DNA from: Mogibacterium sp.
GTDB lineage: Bacteria; Bacillota; Clostridia; Peptostreptococcales; Anaerovoracaceae
Direction of reading: 5' to 3'
Assembly (NCBI GenBank): GCA_017404265.1
Contig: JAFRCS010000005.1
Span: 1 to 64,000, forward strand
Length of the DNA stretch: 64,000 nucleotides
Shown: one piece after another, positions 7,785 through 15,738 of the stretch
Numbering within the stretch: the first letter of the stretch is position 1
How the letters are laid out: every line of letters starts with the position of its first letter
Made by a program: the position numbers and the translations under genes
The notes under the pieces: model-generated
Told to the model about the DNA's origin: nothing
Databases searched by the model: none
What the model saw: only the letters and a program-made list of their open reading frames with translations

Positions 7785-8834
7785 ATGAGAAAGTTTGACT
7801 ATTCATTTCTTGATAATGGAATGCTTCCAGCCAATCTGGTGAACACGACAGGAGGCATATATGCTCTTCAGACGGCTGCCGGTGTTCGTAAAGAAGAGTA
7901 TCCGAGAGTGTTTACCGAGCTTGAGTCGATTGCAAAGGTACAGTCTGTAAAGAGTTCGAATGCCATTGAGGGCATAATAACAAGTGACCAGAGGATCGCG
8001 GAAATAGTTAACCGGAGCAGTGCGCCTTTAAATCATGATGAAGCAGAAATCGCCGGTTACAGAGATGCTCTGAACAGAATACATACAGATTATGATCATC
8101 TCACATTCTCTGAAAGAGATATCCTCCTGCTGCATGAGACAATGATGACGCTTGCCGGTGATGATCTAGCAGGGCAGTATAAGCAGACTGACAATGTCAT
8201 CGTAGAAATAGATGCAAACGGAAACAGAAGCGTAAGATTCCGTCCGACTCCTGCGAGTGAGACAAAAGAGGCAATGGAGCAGTTGGAACTGGCATATCTG
8301 TCCGCCTGCTCAAACTCTCATGTAAACCAGCTGCTGCTGATCCCATGCGTGATCCTGGACTTTCTGTGCATCCATCCTTTCAGAGATGGAAATGGGAGAA
8401 TGTCACGGTTGCTGTCATTGCTGCTTCTTTATAAAAACGGATTTGATGCCGGAAAGTATATATCGTTTGAAGAGCAGATCAACAAGTATAAAGACCTATA
8501 CTACGATGCACTGAAGCGTTCATCTACGGGATGGGACACCAATCAGAATGATTATTTCCCGTTTATCGAAAACTTTCTTACAATGCTGTATATTTGCTAC
8601 AAAGAGCTGGATAAACGTTTTGCAGTAGTGCAAGGGAAAAAAGTTACCAAGACTGCCCGTATCGAGGCAACAGTGCTCGGGAGCCTGACGCCTCTGTCGA
8701 AGGCGGATATTTGCGCGATTCATCCGGATATTAGTCCGACTACAGTTGAAGCTGTGCTTGGCAAAATGGTAAGAGAAGGGCAAATAAAACGCATAGGAGC
8801 ATCCAGAGGTTCAAAGTATATTAGAAACTACTGA
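7785..8834 (+). CDS. Fic family protein (AMPylase-type)
   Basis: A 349-residue protein. The Fic active-site motif HPFRDGNGR is present in full (about residues 193-201), so adenylyl transfer to a protein target is expected. An N-terminal segment contains SSNAIEG (about 58-64), which matches the inhibitory helix (S/T)xxxE(G/N) of class II Fic proteins, so activity is likely self-restrained. The C-terminal part (about 295-349) looks like a winged helix (LSKADICAIHPDISPTTVEAVL), a common arrangement in DNA-binding Fic proteins. The ATG at 7785 has AAAGGAGG before it; upstream in-frame ATGs are weaker. The target is unknown. Confidence 0.9.
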   Translation: MRKFDYSFLDNGMLPANLVNTTGGIYALQTAAGVRKEEYPRVFTELESIAKVQSVKSSNAIEGIITSDQRIAEIVNRSSAPLNHDEAEIAGYRDALNRIHTDYDHLTFSERDILLLHETMMTLAGDDLAGQYKQTDNVIVEIDANGNRSVRFRPTPASETKEAMEQLELAYLSACSNSHVNQLLLIPCVILDFLCIHPFRDGNGRMSRLLSLLLLYKNGFDAGKYISFEEQINKYKDLYYDALKRSSTGWDTNQNDYFPFIENFLTMLYICYKELDKRFAVVQGKKVTKTARIEATVLGSLTPLSKADICAIHPDISPTTVEAVLGKMVREGQIKRIGASRGSKYIRNY

Positions 8835-8899
8835 TTCAAGGGTTGGATCTACATGAAAATCTCATACATAAAAGATAATTATATTGGAAGAGGGTAAAA

Positions 8900-9682
8900 A
8901 TGAAACAGTACATAGTTGATGCTTTCACCGATAAAGTGTTCAGCGGAAATCAGGCTGCAGTATGTGTGCTTGACGAGTGGCCTGAAGATGCGCTTATGCA
9001 GAGCATTGCAATAGAAAACAACTTCTCTGAAACGGCATTTACTGTAAAAGAGGGGGATGCATATCACCTGCGCTGGTTCACTCCGGGCGGAGAGATAGAC
9101 TTCTGCGGCCATGCAACCCTCGGAACATCTTTTGTCATATTCAATTATTATGAAAAAGAGGTCTCAGAGATCACATTTCAGACACAGGTGGGCATACTGA
9201 CTGTAGCGTGTAAAGGAGACATCTTAGAGATGGATTTCCCTGCATATCAACTGAACAGCATCGAAGTTACTGATCAGATGGAAGAAGCAATCGGTATCAG
9301 ACCACTAGAGGCATATATGGATAGAGACTTGCTTTTTGTACTTCCTGACGCAGCAGCTGTAAGGAATCTTGTTCCAGATCATGATAAGATGAAAGACCTT
9401 GAAGGATTACTCATTGCAGTAACAGCACCATCCGACGACAGAGATTTTGACTGTGTAAGTAGAATCTTTGCTCCAAAATTAAATATAGCAGAGGACCCTG
9501 TTACAGGAAGTGCTCACTGTATGATCACGCCATACTGGTGCAATAGACTTGGAAAAGCTGAACTCAAATGTTATCAGGCATCAAAGCGATCCGGAATATT
9601 GTACACAGGAATTAATGATGACAGGATAAAGGTTGCGGGGAAAGCAGTACTTTATTCCGAAGGAGTGATTCTTGAGAAGTGA
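8900..9682 (+). CDS. PhzF family isomerase/epimerase-like protein
   Basis: A 260-residue member of the PhzF fold. Seen: the N-terminal VDAFTDKVFSGNQAAV, the catalytic Glu in NNFSETAF (about residue 45), RWFTPGGEIDFCGHATLG (about 58-75) and the C-terminal AEDPVTGSAHC. Length is typical for the family (260-300). Family members isomerise small metabolites; the substrate here is unknown. It stands between the Fic and GNAT genes in the second repeat-bounded block, with its own GGAAGAGGG ribosome binding site. Confidence 0.88.
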   Translation: MKQYIVDAFTDKVFSGNQAAVCVLDEWPEDALMQSIAIENNFSETAFTVKEGDAYHLRWFTPGGEIDFCGHATLGTSFVIFNYYEKEVSEITFQTQVGILTVACKGDILEMDFPAYQLNSIEVTDQMEEAIGIRPLEAYMDRDLLFVLPDAAAVRNLVPDHDKMKDLEGLLIAVTAPSDDRDFDCVSRIFAPKLNIAEDPVTGSAHCMITPYWCNRLGKAELKCYQASKRSGILYTGINDDRIKVAGKAVLYSEGVILEK

Positions 9683-9728
9683 CCGTTCGGGAAATGGGTA
9701 TAGTGATGAAAATAAAGGAGTATGATCA

Positions 9729-10307
9729 ATGACTATAAGAAATGCAACGGCAGAAGATATAGAAGGGGTCAAAGCGCTTTTGAGGAGGTATCACAGGGAT
9801 ACTATCTCGGATGAGGACAGACCGGACGGTTTTGTCACGACTGCTATCACAGATAAACAGCTTGGAGACCTCATAGAAAAAGAGAATGGTGTCATGATAA
9901 TCGCTGAACCTTCGGATGCAGCGGGAGAACCTGACAGAGTCTTAGGCTTCTGCTTTGCTGCCCCGTGGGAATTCTGGGAACCATGGCCACTCTTCAGACA
10001 TATGATGGATATCATCCCTGACTATGAGTTTGAAGGGAAGAAGCTGGTGCTTGAAGAGACTTATCAGTACGGTCCGATGTGTGTGGACAGGTCGATACGT
10101 CGCACAGGAGCGTTTGAAGACCTGTTTTTCGCAAGTCTAAAACAATTCAGGGACAGATTTCCGATCATGCTGACGTTTGTCAATCAAATAAACAAGCGAT
10201 CCGAGAATGCACATACCAATAAAGCACACATGACTACGATAGGGACATTCGACTTTGGAGATAACCATTATTATCTGATGGGCATACGCACAGATCATGG
10301 TAGATAG
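9729..10307 (+). CDS. GNAT-like acetyltransferase
   Basis: A 192-residue protein. The N-terminus (MTIRNATAEDIEGVKALLRRYH) is typical of GNAT acetyltransferases; FCFAAPWEFWEPW and the later FEDLFFASLKQFRDRF fit the fold, but the acetyl-CoA loop (Q/RxxGxG/A) is not clear, so activity is uncertain. AAAGGAG lies 10 bases before the ATG. The gene ends 43 bases before repeat B. Confidence 0.65.
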   Translation: MTIRNATAEDIEGVKALLRRYHRDTISDEDRPDGFVTTAITDKQLGDLIEKENGVMIIAEPSDAAGEPDRVLGFCFAAPWEFWEPWPLFRHMMDIIPDYEFEGKKLVLEETYQYGPMCVDRSIRRTGAFEDLFFASLKQFRDRFPIMLTFVNQINKRSENAHTNKAHMTTIGTFDFGDNHYYLMGIRTDHGR

Positions 10308-10349
10308 ATTTGTTATGGATGATTGAGAATGGTGATAATGGGAAATGTC

Positions 10350-10505
10350 TGGGTACAAAATCCGGGTACAAACGTGGACGGCGTGTTTCCTCCCTTGGAA
10401 TTTCAACGTTTGTACTATTCTGACTTCTTTCGAGTCCCATGTCCTCCGCCAAATGCACCGGGGTATGCTATACGAACCCCCAAGTTCGATAGCAACCCCG
10501 TTTTT
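10350..10505 (+). repeat. att-like repeat copy B (full form)
   Basis: Arms GGGTACAAAA (10351) and GGGTACAAACG (10364); a 10-bp inverted repeat (GTACAAACGT with ACGTTTGTAC); the core CGAGTCCCATGTCCTCCG (10431-10448) followed by CCA; then a long hairpin. Similarity to the copy at 21201 continues about 55 bases past the T-run (GTTGCAATCA and TGCTTC-TTTCAAAA segments). The rest of the 10308-10723 gap holds the promoter described separately. Confidence 0.7.
10459..10505 (+). terminator. Long hairpin terminator in repeat B (type CGGGG)
   Basis: Nested stems CGGGG/CCCCG, GCTAT/ATAGC and CGAAC/GTTCG followed by TTTTT. The closest relative is the hairpin at 21288. Confidence 0.75.
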
Positions 10506-10590
10506 CGTTGCAATCAACGAGGCTGAGGGGGGGTATAGAATATTGTGCTTCGTTTCAAAAGCCGTGAAATCATTTTATTAATATGAAAAA

Positions 10591-10641
10591 GTTGTAATAA
10601 AAGTATTGACAAGTAGAGATGTAATGATTAATATTACAACT
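10591..10641 (+). promoter_or_regulatory. Promoter and inverted repeats of the flavin/Rrf2 operon
   Basis: -35 TTGACA (10606-10611), a 17-base spacer and -10 TAATAT (10629-10634). GTTGTAAT (10591-10598) and ATTACAAC (10633-10640) flank the promoter as an inverted pair, and TGTAAT (10620-10625) pairs with ATTACA (10633-10638) across the -10. The string ATTACAACT recurs at 11903-11911, just before the Rrf2 gene. The Rrf2 regulator of this operon is the obvious candidate to bind. Confidence 0.65.
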
Positions 10642-10723
10642 GTGAAGAGCGTAATCAATAGTTCAGGGAGATCCGCTCGAAAAACATTGTAAGAGAAAAG
10701 CAAAATCCAGGGAGGAAAGAATT

Positions 10724-11293
10724 ATGAAGAAGATCCTTATCGTAAACGCAAGCAAGAGAAGAAACGGTAATTCCTCTACGCTGGCAAAGAGATTTGAAGA
10801 GCAGTTCGAAGGCAAAGCGGAAGTGACAGTATTCAATATCGGTCAGCAGACAGTGAATGCATGCCTCGCGTGTGATGGCTGCAAGAGGCAGCACACACCT
10901 AACTGCATCCAGAAGGATGATTTCACAGCGCTGATCCCTGAAATCGATTCCTGCGATGCGATGCTCATTCTGGCGCCTGTACACTGGGATCAGTTCCCTG
11001 CACAGCTCAAGGCGTTCCTTGACAGAACATACTCATTCATGGACTTCACACAGCCTGACTTCTCGATGGCAGGAAGAAAGGACAAAAAGGCTGCAGGTTA
11101 CTTCTTCGCAGGCTTCGGCCCTGTAGATGCATATACCAATATGGTAGAGACAAATCTCAAGAGCTTCGCTACAGCGGGCTTCACAGATTACAAAGCTCAT
11201 GTTGCCGGTGATGCCAACGTTCCGGGCAGCATCATGAGTAAGGAAGCAGACCTCAGGGTCGCTGATGAGTTCGCAGACTGGCTGCTCGCATAG
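10724..11293 (+). CDS. NAD(P)H-dependent FMN reductase-like flavoprotein
   Basis: A 189-residue flavodoxin-fold protein. Seen: the FMN phosphate loop region NASKRRNGNSSTLAKRF (about residues 7-23), a Cys-rich segment ACLACDGCKRQHTPNCIQKDD (residues about 46-66) common in the iron-sulphur flavoprotein or NADPH-FMN reductase group, and LILAPVHWDQFPAQLKAFLDR. Whether a cluster is bound is unclear. It is co-transcribed with a riboflavin-transporter-like gene and an Rrf2 regulator. Confidence 0.8.
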   Translation: MKKILIVNASKRRNGNSSTLAKRFEEQFEGKAEVTVFNIGQQTVNACLACDGCKRQHTPNCIQKDDFTALIPEIDSCDAMLILAPVHWDQFPAQLKAFLDRTYSFMDFTQPDFSMAGRKDKKAAGYFFAGFGPVDAYTNMVETNLKSFATAGFTDYKAHVAGDANVPGSIMSKEADLRVADEFADWLLA

Positions 11294-11295
11294 TT

Positions 11296-11880
11296 ATGAA
11301 GTTTTCCGTAAGAACACTTACATCAATAGCGGTGTTGTCCGCTGTCTCATTCATCCTGGCATTCTTCGAATTTCCGGTGCCTCTTTCTCCGTCTTTTGCC
11401 AGAATGGACATTTCGGACTTTCCGGCGCTCATAGGAGCATTCGCTTTCGGACCGGCTGCAGGCGTGATGATCGAACTCATCAAGAATCTGCTCCAGCTCA
11501 TGTCATCAGCAACCGGAGGTATAGGTGAGCTTGCCAATTTCCTGATGGGAAGCTCATTTGTATGGACTGCAGGATTCATATATAAGAGGCATAAGACAAA
11601 GAAAGGCGCTTTGGTAGCAGGGATCATCGGAAGCGTAGTGATGGGGATAGCTGCGATACTTACAAATTACTTCATACTGTTGCCTCTATTTTCGCAATTC
11701 ATGCCGGTAGATCAGCTTATCGCAGCGTTCAGCGAATTCATGCCTTTCATAAAGACAAAGCTGGATGTCGTGCTGTACAATGCATTCCCGTTCAACGTAC
11801 TGAAAGGACTTGCGATCACAATGCTGGCTATGTTCACATACAAAAGTCTCAGCCCTGTGCTCAAGGGAGTACAGCGTTGA
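11296..11880 (+). CDS. ribU: ECF transporter S component, riboflavin type (RibU-like)
   Basis: A 194-residue integral membrane protein with about six hydrophobic helices. The segment FARMDISDFPALIGAFAFGP (about residues 35-54) and the following GVMIELIKNLL are characteristic of riboflavin-binding S components. These give vitamin specificity to the shared EcfAAT module, which is not encoded here. It starts two bases after the FMN reductase stop, so the pair is translationally coupled. No FMN riboswitch was recognised upstream. Riboflavin is inferred from family motifs and context. Confidence 0.8.
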   Translation: MKFSVRTLTSIAVLSAVSFILAFFEFPVPLSPSFARMDISDFPALIGAFAFGPAAGVMIELIKNLLQLMSSATGGIGELANFLMGSSFVWTAGFIYKRHKTKKGALVAGIIGSVVMGIAAILTNYFILLPLFSQFMPVDQLIAAFSEFMPFIKTKLDVVLYNAFPFNVLKGLAITMLAMFTYKSLSPVLKGVQR

Positions 11881-11941
11881 CACAGCGGATGTCATGCCAT
11901 ATATTACAACTATAAACATATGGCAGACAGGAGATAATATC

Positions 11942-12388
11942 ATGCAGATAACAAGCAGATTTACAATAGCCGTACATGTAATAACGGCAATAGAATATTT
12001 CAAGGACATGGACAGAGTAAACAGCGAGTTCCTTGCAGGTAGCGTAGGAGTTAATCCGGTCATCGTAAGGACTGTGATCTCGAAGCTGAGAGAAGCGGGT
12101 ATACTGAAGACCCAGAGAGGCTCGAGCGGGGCGGTGCTCGCAAAGCCGCTTGATCAGATCACATTCTATGATGTGTATAAGGCAGTTGACAGCGTGGACA
12201 AAGAGGAGGGACTATTTCACTTCCATGAGCAGCCGAATCCGAATTGTCCGGTCGGCAGAAATATCCATAAGGCCATGGATGAGAGACTGAAAGAAGTCCA
12301 GCGGTCCATGGAGAATGAACTCAAAAAAATAACAATAGCAGATATAGCAGAGGATATCAGGAAGGAGATCAGGCTCGAGAGTGCCTGA
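11942..12388 (+). CDS. Rrf2 family transcriptional regulator
   Basis: A 148-residue regulator. The winged helix is clear (MQITSRFTIAVHVITAIEYF, then VNPVIVRTVISKLREAGILKTQRGSSGAVLAKP, about residues 1-70). Only one cysteine is present (NCPVG, about 102), so the three-Cys 2Fe-2S site of IscR is missing; it may be a redox-sensing or ligand-binding member like YwnA. CAGGAG lies before the ATG; the longer reading from 11810 overlaps the transporter gene and was not used. It probably acts on the ATTACAACT-type sites at 10633 and 11903. Confidence 0.85.
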   Translation: MQITSRFTIAVHVITAIEYFKDMDRVNSEFLAGSVGVNPVIVRTVISKLREAGILKTQRGSSGAVLAKPLDQITFYDVYKAVDSVDKEEGLFHFHEQPNPNCPVGRNIHKAMDERLKEVQRSMENELKKITIADIAEDIRKEIRLESA

Positions 12389-12432
12389 TCTCATCATAAA
12401 TAAAGATCATTACCAATAATGGAGATCCGGAC

Positions 12433-13053
12433 ATGTTAGCGAAAGAATATCTGAAATATATAAGTGAAGTGATACACACAACGATAGTTGCGACCGTTGA
12501 TGACGAAGGTCATCCCGTCACAGCAGCGATAGACATGATGGACAGCGATGAGAGCGGTCTGTATTTCCTAACTGCCAGAGGCAAAAGTCTATATGACCGT
12601 CTCAACAAGAGAGGATACATCGCGCTGACTGCATTGAAAGGTGAGACTACGATGACAAGTGTTGCAGTCTCTGTAAGGGGCAGGGTCAGGGAACTTGGAC
12701 CCGAAAGGATCCCTGAACTCTTTGAGAAGAATCCATATATGAAAGAGATATACCCAAGCAATGAGTCCAGAAAAACGCTTACTGTATTCCATATATATGA
12801 GGGATCCGGAGAATGGTTTGATCTTTCGAAGAAACCTATCGAAAGAGCAAACTTCGCATTCGGTAAAACAGAAATAAAAGAAGAAGGATACTTTATTACG
12901 GATGCGTGCATAGGCTGCGGCAGCTGCATCGCGGTGTGTCCGCAGAACTGCATCCTGGCAGATAAGATCCCTTATGAAATAGAAAAGGAACACTGCCTGT
13001 ACTGCGGGAACTGCCTTTCGGCCTGCCCTGTGAGTGCAGTGATCAGAAAGTGA
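12433..13053 (+). CDS. Pyridoxamine-phosphate-oxidase-like flavoprotein with 2[4Fe-4S] ferredoxin domain
   Basis: A 206-residue fusion. Residues about 1-135 form an FMN-binding split barrel of the PPOX-like type (TIVATVDDEGHPVTAAIDMM and a TARGKSLYDRL segment). Residues about 158-200 hold two 4Fe-4S motifs, CIGCGSCIAVCP and CLYCGNCLSACP. The arrangement suggests ferredoxin-linked reduction on FMN. It follows the Rrf2 gene and fits the flavin theme of the block. The substrate is unknown. Confidence 0.85.
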   Translation: MLAKEYLKYISEVIHTTIVATVDDEGHPVTAAIDMMDSDESGLYFLTARGKSLYDRLNKRGYIALTALKGETTMTSVAVSVRGRVRELGPERIPELFEKNPYMKEIYPSNESRKTLTVFHIYEGSGEWFDLSKKPIERANFAFGKTEIKEEGYFITDACIGCGSCIAVCPQNCILADKIPYEIEKEHCLYCGNCLSACPVSAVIRK

Positions 13054-13062
13054 TGGTGCAAA

Positions 13063-14049
13063 ATGAGATCGTTTAATGACATGCCGGATGGCTATATAGA
13101 AAGCATACGAAAAGGTTCTGCAGGAGTCAGCAGGTTCCGCGGCGGAGTGTATTATGGCAGCAGGGACAGAAACGCTGAAATTGATAGACTCAGGAAAGAA
13201 ATAGAAACAGCCGATGCGATCATCATCGGTGCGGGAGCAGGACTCTCGACATCAGCCGGATTGACCTACAGCGGTGAGCGGTTCATGCGTTACTTTTCGG
13301 ACTTCGCTGCAAAGTTCGGGATAGAAGACATGTATTCCGGCGGATTCTATCCATTTCCGGATAGCGAAACACGCTGGGCGTGGTGGGCTAGACACATCTA
13401 CTACAATCGATACATCGATGCACCAAAGCCAGTATACAAGGATCTGCTTGATCTGGTGAAAGACAAAGACTACTTCGTCATCACTACGAACGTGGACCAT
13501 CAGTTCCAGAAAGCCGGCTTCGGCAAGACCAGACTGTTCTACACACAGGGAGATTACGGACTCTTTCAGATTGTCGATGGCCGGGACGGCAGGACCTATG
13601 ACAACGAAGAATGGGTCATGAAGGCGATGGAAGCACAGGGCTTCATCAAGGATGAAGCAGGTGTATTCCAAAAGCCCGCAGATGGGAGGCTGTCCATGAG
13701 GATCCCATCTGACATGATCCCGAGAAGTCCGGACGGGATAGCCATTACTATGAACCTCAGAGCGGATGACACCTTCGTTCAGGATGAGGGGTGGTACGAG
13801 GCATCAGCCAAGTACGCAAGATTCCTCAAAGAACATGAGAAAGGGCATGTTCTGTATCTGGAACTCGGTGTTGGTGCGAACACACCTGTGATAATCAAGT
13901 TCCCGTTCTGGACAATGGTATCTGATAACCCTGATTCAGTATACGCATGTCTCAATTACAGGGAGGCATATGCGCCAAAGCAGATCACAGAACAGTCAAT
14001 AATAATAGACGGCGATATCGGAGAAGTTCTTTCAGCACTGAAGAAGTAG
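13063..14049 (+). CDS. SirTM-type (macrodomain-linked) sirtuin, likely protein ADP-ribosyltransferase
   Basis: A 328-residue Sir2-fold protein. Seen: the NAD-binding IIGAGAGLSTSAGLTYSG (about residues 53-70), where the GIPDFR of deacylases is replaced, TTNVDHQF (about 139-146) and ELGVGANTPVIIKFPF (about 266-281). These are features of class M sirtuins, which ADP-ribosylate a lipoylated GcvH-like carrier in the systems studied. The zinc macrodomain that removes the mark follows 14 bases later. No GcvH-like or lipoate ligase gene is seen in the window. A close paralogue is at 29624. Confidence 0.85.
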   Translation: MRSFNDMPDGYIESIRKGSAGVSRFRGGVYYGSRDRNAEIDRLRKEIETADAIIIGAGAGLSTSAGLTYSGERFMRYFSDFAAKFGIEDMYSGGFYPFPDSETRWAWWARHIYYNRYIDAPKPVYKDLLDLVKDKDYFVITTNVDHQFQKAGFGKTRLFYTQGDYGLFQIVDGRDGRTYDNEEWVMKAMEAQGFIKDEAGVFQKPADGRLSMRIPSDMIPRSPDGIAITMNLRADDTFVQDEGWYEASAKYARFLKEHEKGHVLYLELGVGANTPVIIKFPFWTMVSDNPDSVYACLNYREAYAPKQITEQSIIIDGDIGEVLSALKK

Positions 14050-14063
14050 AGGACAGGAGAATC

Positions 14064-14852
14064 ATGACACACGAAGAACAGAGACTATGGCTGATAAGAA
14101 AGCTGAAAGCCGGGAACCCGGGATACAGCAGGATACCTGTCCCGAAAGATGAACAGGGGCAGAAAGACCTACTGCGGATACTTATGAACGTAAGGATGCC
14201 GGCACCGCTGGGCAGAGAGTTTCTGGAGATCCAGGACGCATATCTCAGAAGGGAGAACTTTATCAGGGGCATAGTGGATTCAAAGACTATCCCGACTTGC
14301 GAGTCTGACAGCAGACTGGCGATCTGGCAGGGAGATATAACAAGGCTCAGCGTTGACGCTATCACGAATGCTGCAAACAGCGCCATGACAGGCTGCTATA
14401 TACCGCTGCATAACTGTATCGATAACTGTATCCACAGCGCTGCGGGACTTGAACTAAGGCAATGCTGTGCAGATATTATGAGGAGACAGGGTCATGAGGA
14501 GCCGACCGGGCAGGCAAAGATCACACCGGGCTTCAATCTGCCTGCGAAGTATGTGCTCCATACTGTGGGTCCGATAGTTGAGTACGGAGTCCTTAAGGAT
14601 GAACATCGAAGACTGCTGCGGTCAAGCTACCTGTCATGTCTTGAGCTGGCGGCAGAAAACAGCATTGAAAGCATCGCTTTCTGCTGCATATCTACGGGAG
14701 TGTTCATGTTTCCGGCAGAAGAAGCGGCAAAGATCGCAGTAGCAACAGTCAGGGAATTTCTTGACGCACATCCTGAAACCAGCATCAAGAAGGTCATCTT
14801 CAATGTGTTCTCCGACAGGGATAGAGAAATATATGAAAGAATTCTAATGTAG
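14064..14852 (+). CDS. Zinc-dependent macrodomain protein, likely ADP-ribosyl hydrolase
   Basis: A 262-residue protein. After an N-terminal helical part (about 1-80), the macrodomain starts at IWQGDITRLSVDAITNAANSAM. The segment GCYIPLHNCIDNCIH (about 110-124) carries the Cys and His residues that bind zinc in Zn-Macro enzymes, and ISTGVFMFPAEEAAKIA matches the phosphate-binding loop. Such enzymes reverse ADP-ribosylation by the partner sirtuin. CAGGAG lies before the ATG at 14064; longer in-frame readings run into the sirtuin gene. A hairpin terminator follows. Confidence 0.88.
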   Translation: MTHEEQRLWLIRKLKAGNPGYSRIPVPKDEQGQKDLLRILMNVRMPAPLGREFLEIQDAYLRRENFIRGIVDSKTIPTCESDSRLAIWQGDITRLSVDAITNAANSAMTGCYIPLHNCIDNCIHSAAGLELRQCCADIMRRQGHEEPTGQAKITPGFNLPAKYVLHTVGPIVEYGVLKDEHRRLLRSSYLSCLELAAENSIESIAFCCISTGVFMFPAEEAAKIAVATVREFLDAHPETSIKKVIFNVFSDRDREIYERILM

Positions 14853-14906
14853 ATGTAACCCGTTAGGGAAACTACAGCAAAAAATAAATATGTGAAAATG
14901 ATTTGT

Positions 14907-14935
14907 TGACCGCCTTAAAACGGGCGGTCATTTTC
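14907..14935 (+). terminator. Terminator after the sirtuin/macrodomain genes
   Basis: A perfect 8-bp stem (TGACCGCC with GGCGGTCA), an 8-base loop, then TTTTC. Confidence 0.75.
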
Positions 14936-14979
14936 TTTGGAGGTGATCGTGCAATGAAAATAACACATATAAGAAGCCC

Positions 14980-15201
14980 ATGGAATACATTTATGATAAA
15001 TGTTTTGACCCGAAAGGATATGATGTTTATGGTTCGCTTTTGTATTCGGGTGAAGGTGAGCAGAATACTTGGAAAGTACTGAGATATGACAACGGAAAAG
15101 AGTTTCATCCACATATTGACGAAGTCCATTTAGACATGGATTTTTGGGAATGGGGCGCGGAATATGCGAGAAAAAAGAGGGAAGAATTACGAGCAAAGTA
15201 A
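14980..15201 (+). CDS. Small protein of unknown function, possibly 5'-frameshifted
   Basis: A 73-residue reading frame with RYDNGKEFHPHIDEVHLDMDFWEWG. RYDN plus a following His-rich stretch recalls small proteins found beside helix-turn-helix partners in mobile DNA, but I cannot assign it. The only good ribosome binding site (GGAGGTGATCG, about 14939-14949) stands before an ATG at 14954 in another frame, which stops after 42 codons. A one- or two-base indel near 14975 could have split an original gene starting at 14954. Treat as possibly broken. Confidence 0.45.
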   Translation: MEYIYDKCFDPKGYDVYGSLLYSGEGEQNTWKVLRYDNGKEFHPHIDEVHLDMDFWEWGAEYARKKREELRAK

Positions 15202-15207
15202 ATATCA

Positions 15208-15236
15208 TTGACTGAAGCCGCTATCTGTATTACAAT
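15208..15236 (+). promoter_or_regulatory. Promoter of the RelB/RelE-like pair
   Basis: -35 TTGACT (15208-15213), a 17-base spacer and -10 TACAAT (15231-15236). A direct repeat GTATTACA overlaps the -10 and could be the antitoxin operator. Confidence 0.65.
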
Positions 15237-15261
15237 GTATTACAGAAGGGGGTGAGCTACG

Positions 15262-15474
15262 ATGCTTTCACTTAGACTATCAAATGAAGATGAGCGACTT
15301 ATCAGAAACTATGCGCGTTATAATCAGTTGACTGTATCTGAATTTCTTCGTATGGCGGCTTTAGAGCGAATTGAAAATGAATATGATCTTCAGGCTTTGA
15401 AAGAATACGAGGAACGAAAAGCAGCCGGAGAAGTCAAGTTCTATAATCACGATGAGGTCTGGGGCGATCTATGA
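15262..15474 (+). CDS. RelB/DUF6290-type antitoxin
   Basis: A 70-residue protein with a ribbon-helix-helix start (MLSLRLSNEDERLIRNYARYNQLTVSEFLR, residues 1-30) that should bind its own promoter as a dimer, and a charged helical tail that would neutralise the toxin. GGGGGTGAG precedes the ATG. It overlaps the downstream toxin gene by four bases (ATGA), the usual arrangement for type II pairs. Confidence 0.85.
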   Translation: MLSLRLSNEDERLIRNYARYNQLTVSEFLRMAALERIENEYDLQALKEYEERKAAGEVKFYNHDEVWGDL

Positions 15475-15737
15475 TTTATGAACTTAAATATGAGGTTAAG
15501 GCAGTCAAACAAATCAGGAAACTTGATCCCGCCACAAGAAATCTTATAAAAACCTGGATAGAAAAAAACCTTCTGAACACTGACAACCCCAGACAACATG
15601 GCAAAGGCCTGACAGGCACCCTGAGTCAATACTGGCGTTACAGAGTAGGAGATTACAGGATTCTTGCAGAGATAAATGATACTGAGATCGTGATAATAAT
15701 CGTAGAAGTTGGCCATCGCAGAGAGATCTACAGATAA
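15471..15737 (+). CDS. RelE/ParE-family toxin
   Basis: An 88-residue protein with the RelE/ParE fold: YEVKAVKQIRKLDPATRNLIKTWI, LTGTLSQYWRYRVGDYRILAEI and VEVGHRREIY. The Arg and Tyr/His residues at the C-terminus are those expected in mRNA-cleaving RelE-like members. Translation is coupled to the antitoxin. The stop codon lies one base before repeat C, which is strikingly tight. Confidence 0.88.
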   Translation: MIYELKYEVKAVKQIRKLDPATRNLIKTWIEKNLLNTDNPRQHGKGLTGTLSQYWRYRVGDYRILAEINDTEIVIIIVEVGHRREIYR

Positions 15738-15738
15738 T

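Noticed and set aside
10642..10723. FMN riboswitch before the flavin operon
   Set aside because: The conserved junction motifs of the RFN element were not found; only a promoter and inverted repeats are visible.
14872..15129. Reverse-strand 85-codon frame opposite the small gene at 14980
   Set aside because: No ribosome binding site, hydrophobic shadow of forward codons, and it crosses a terminator hairpin.
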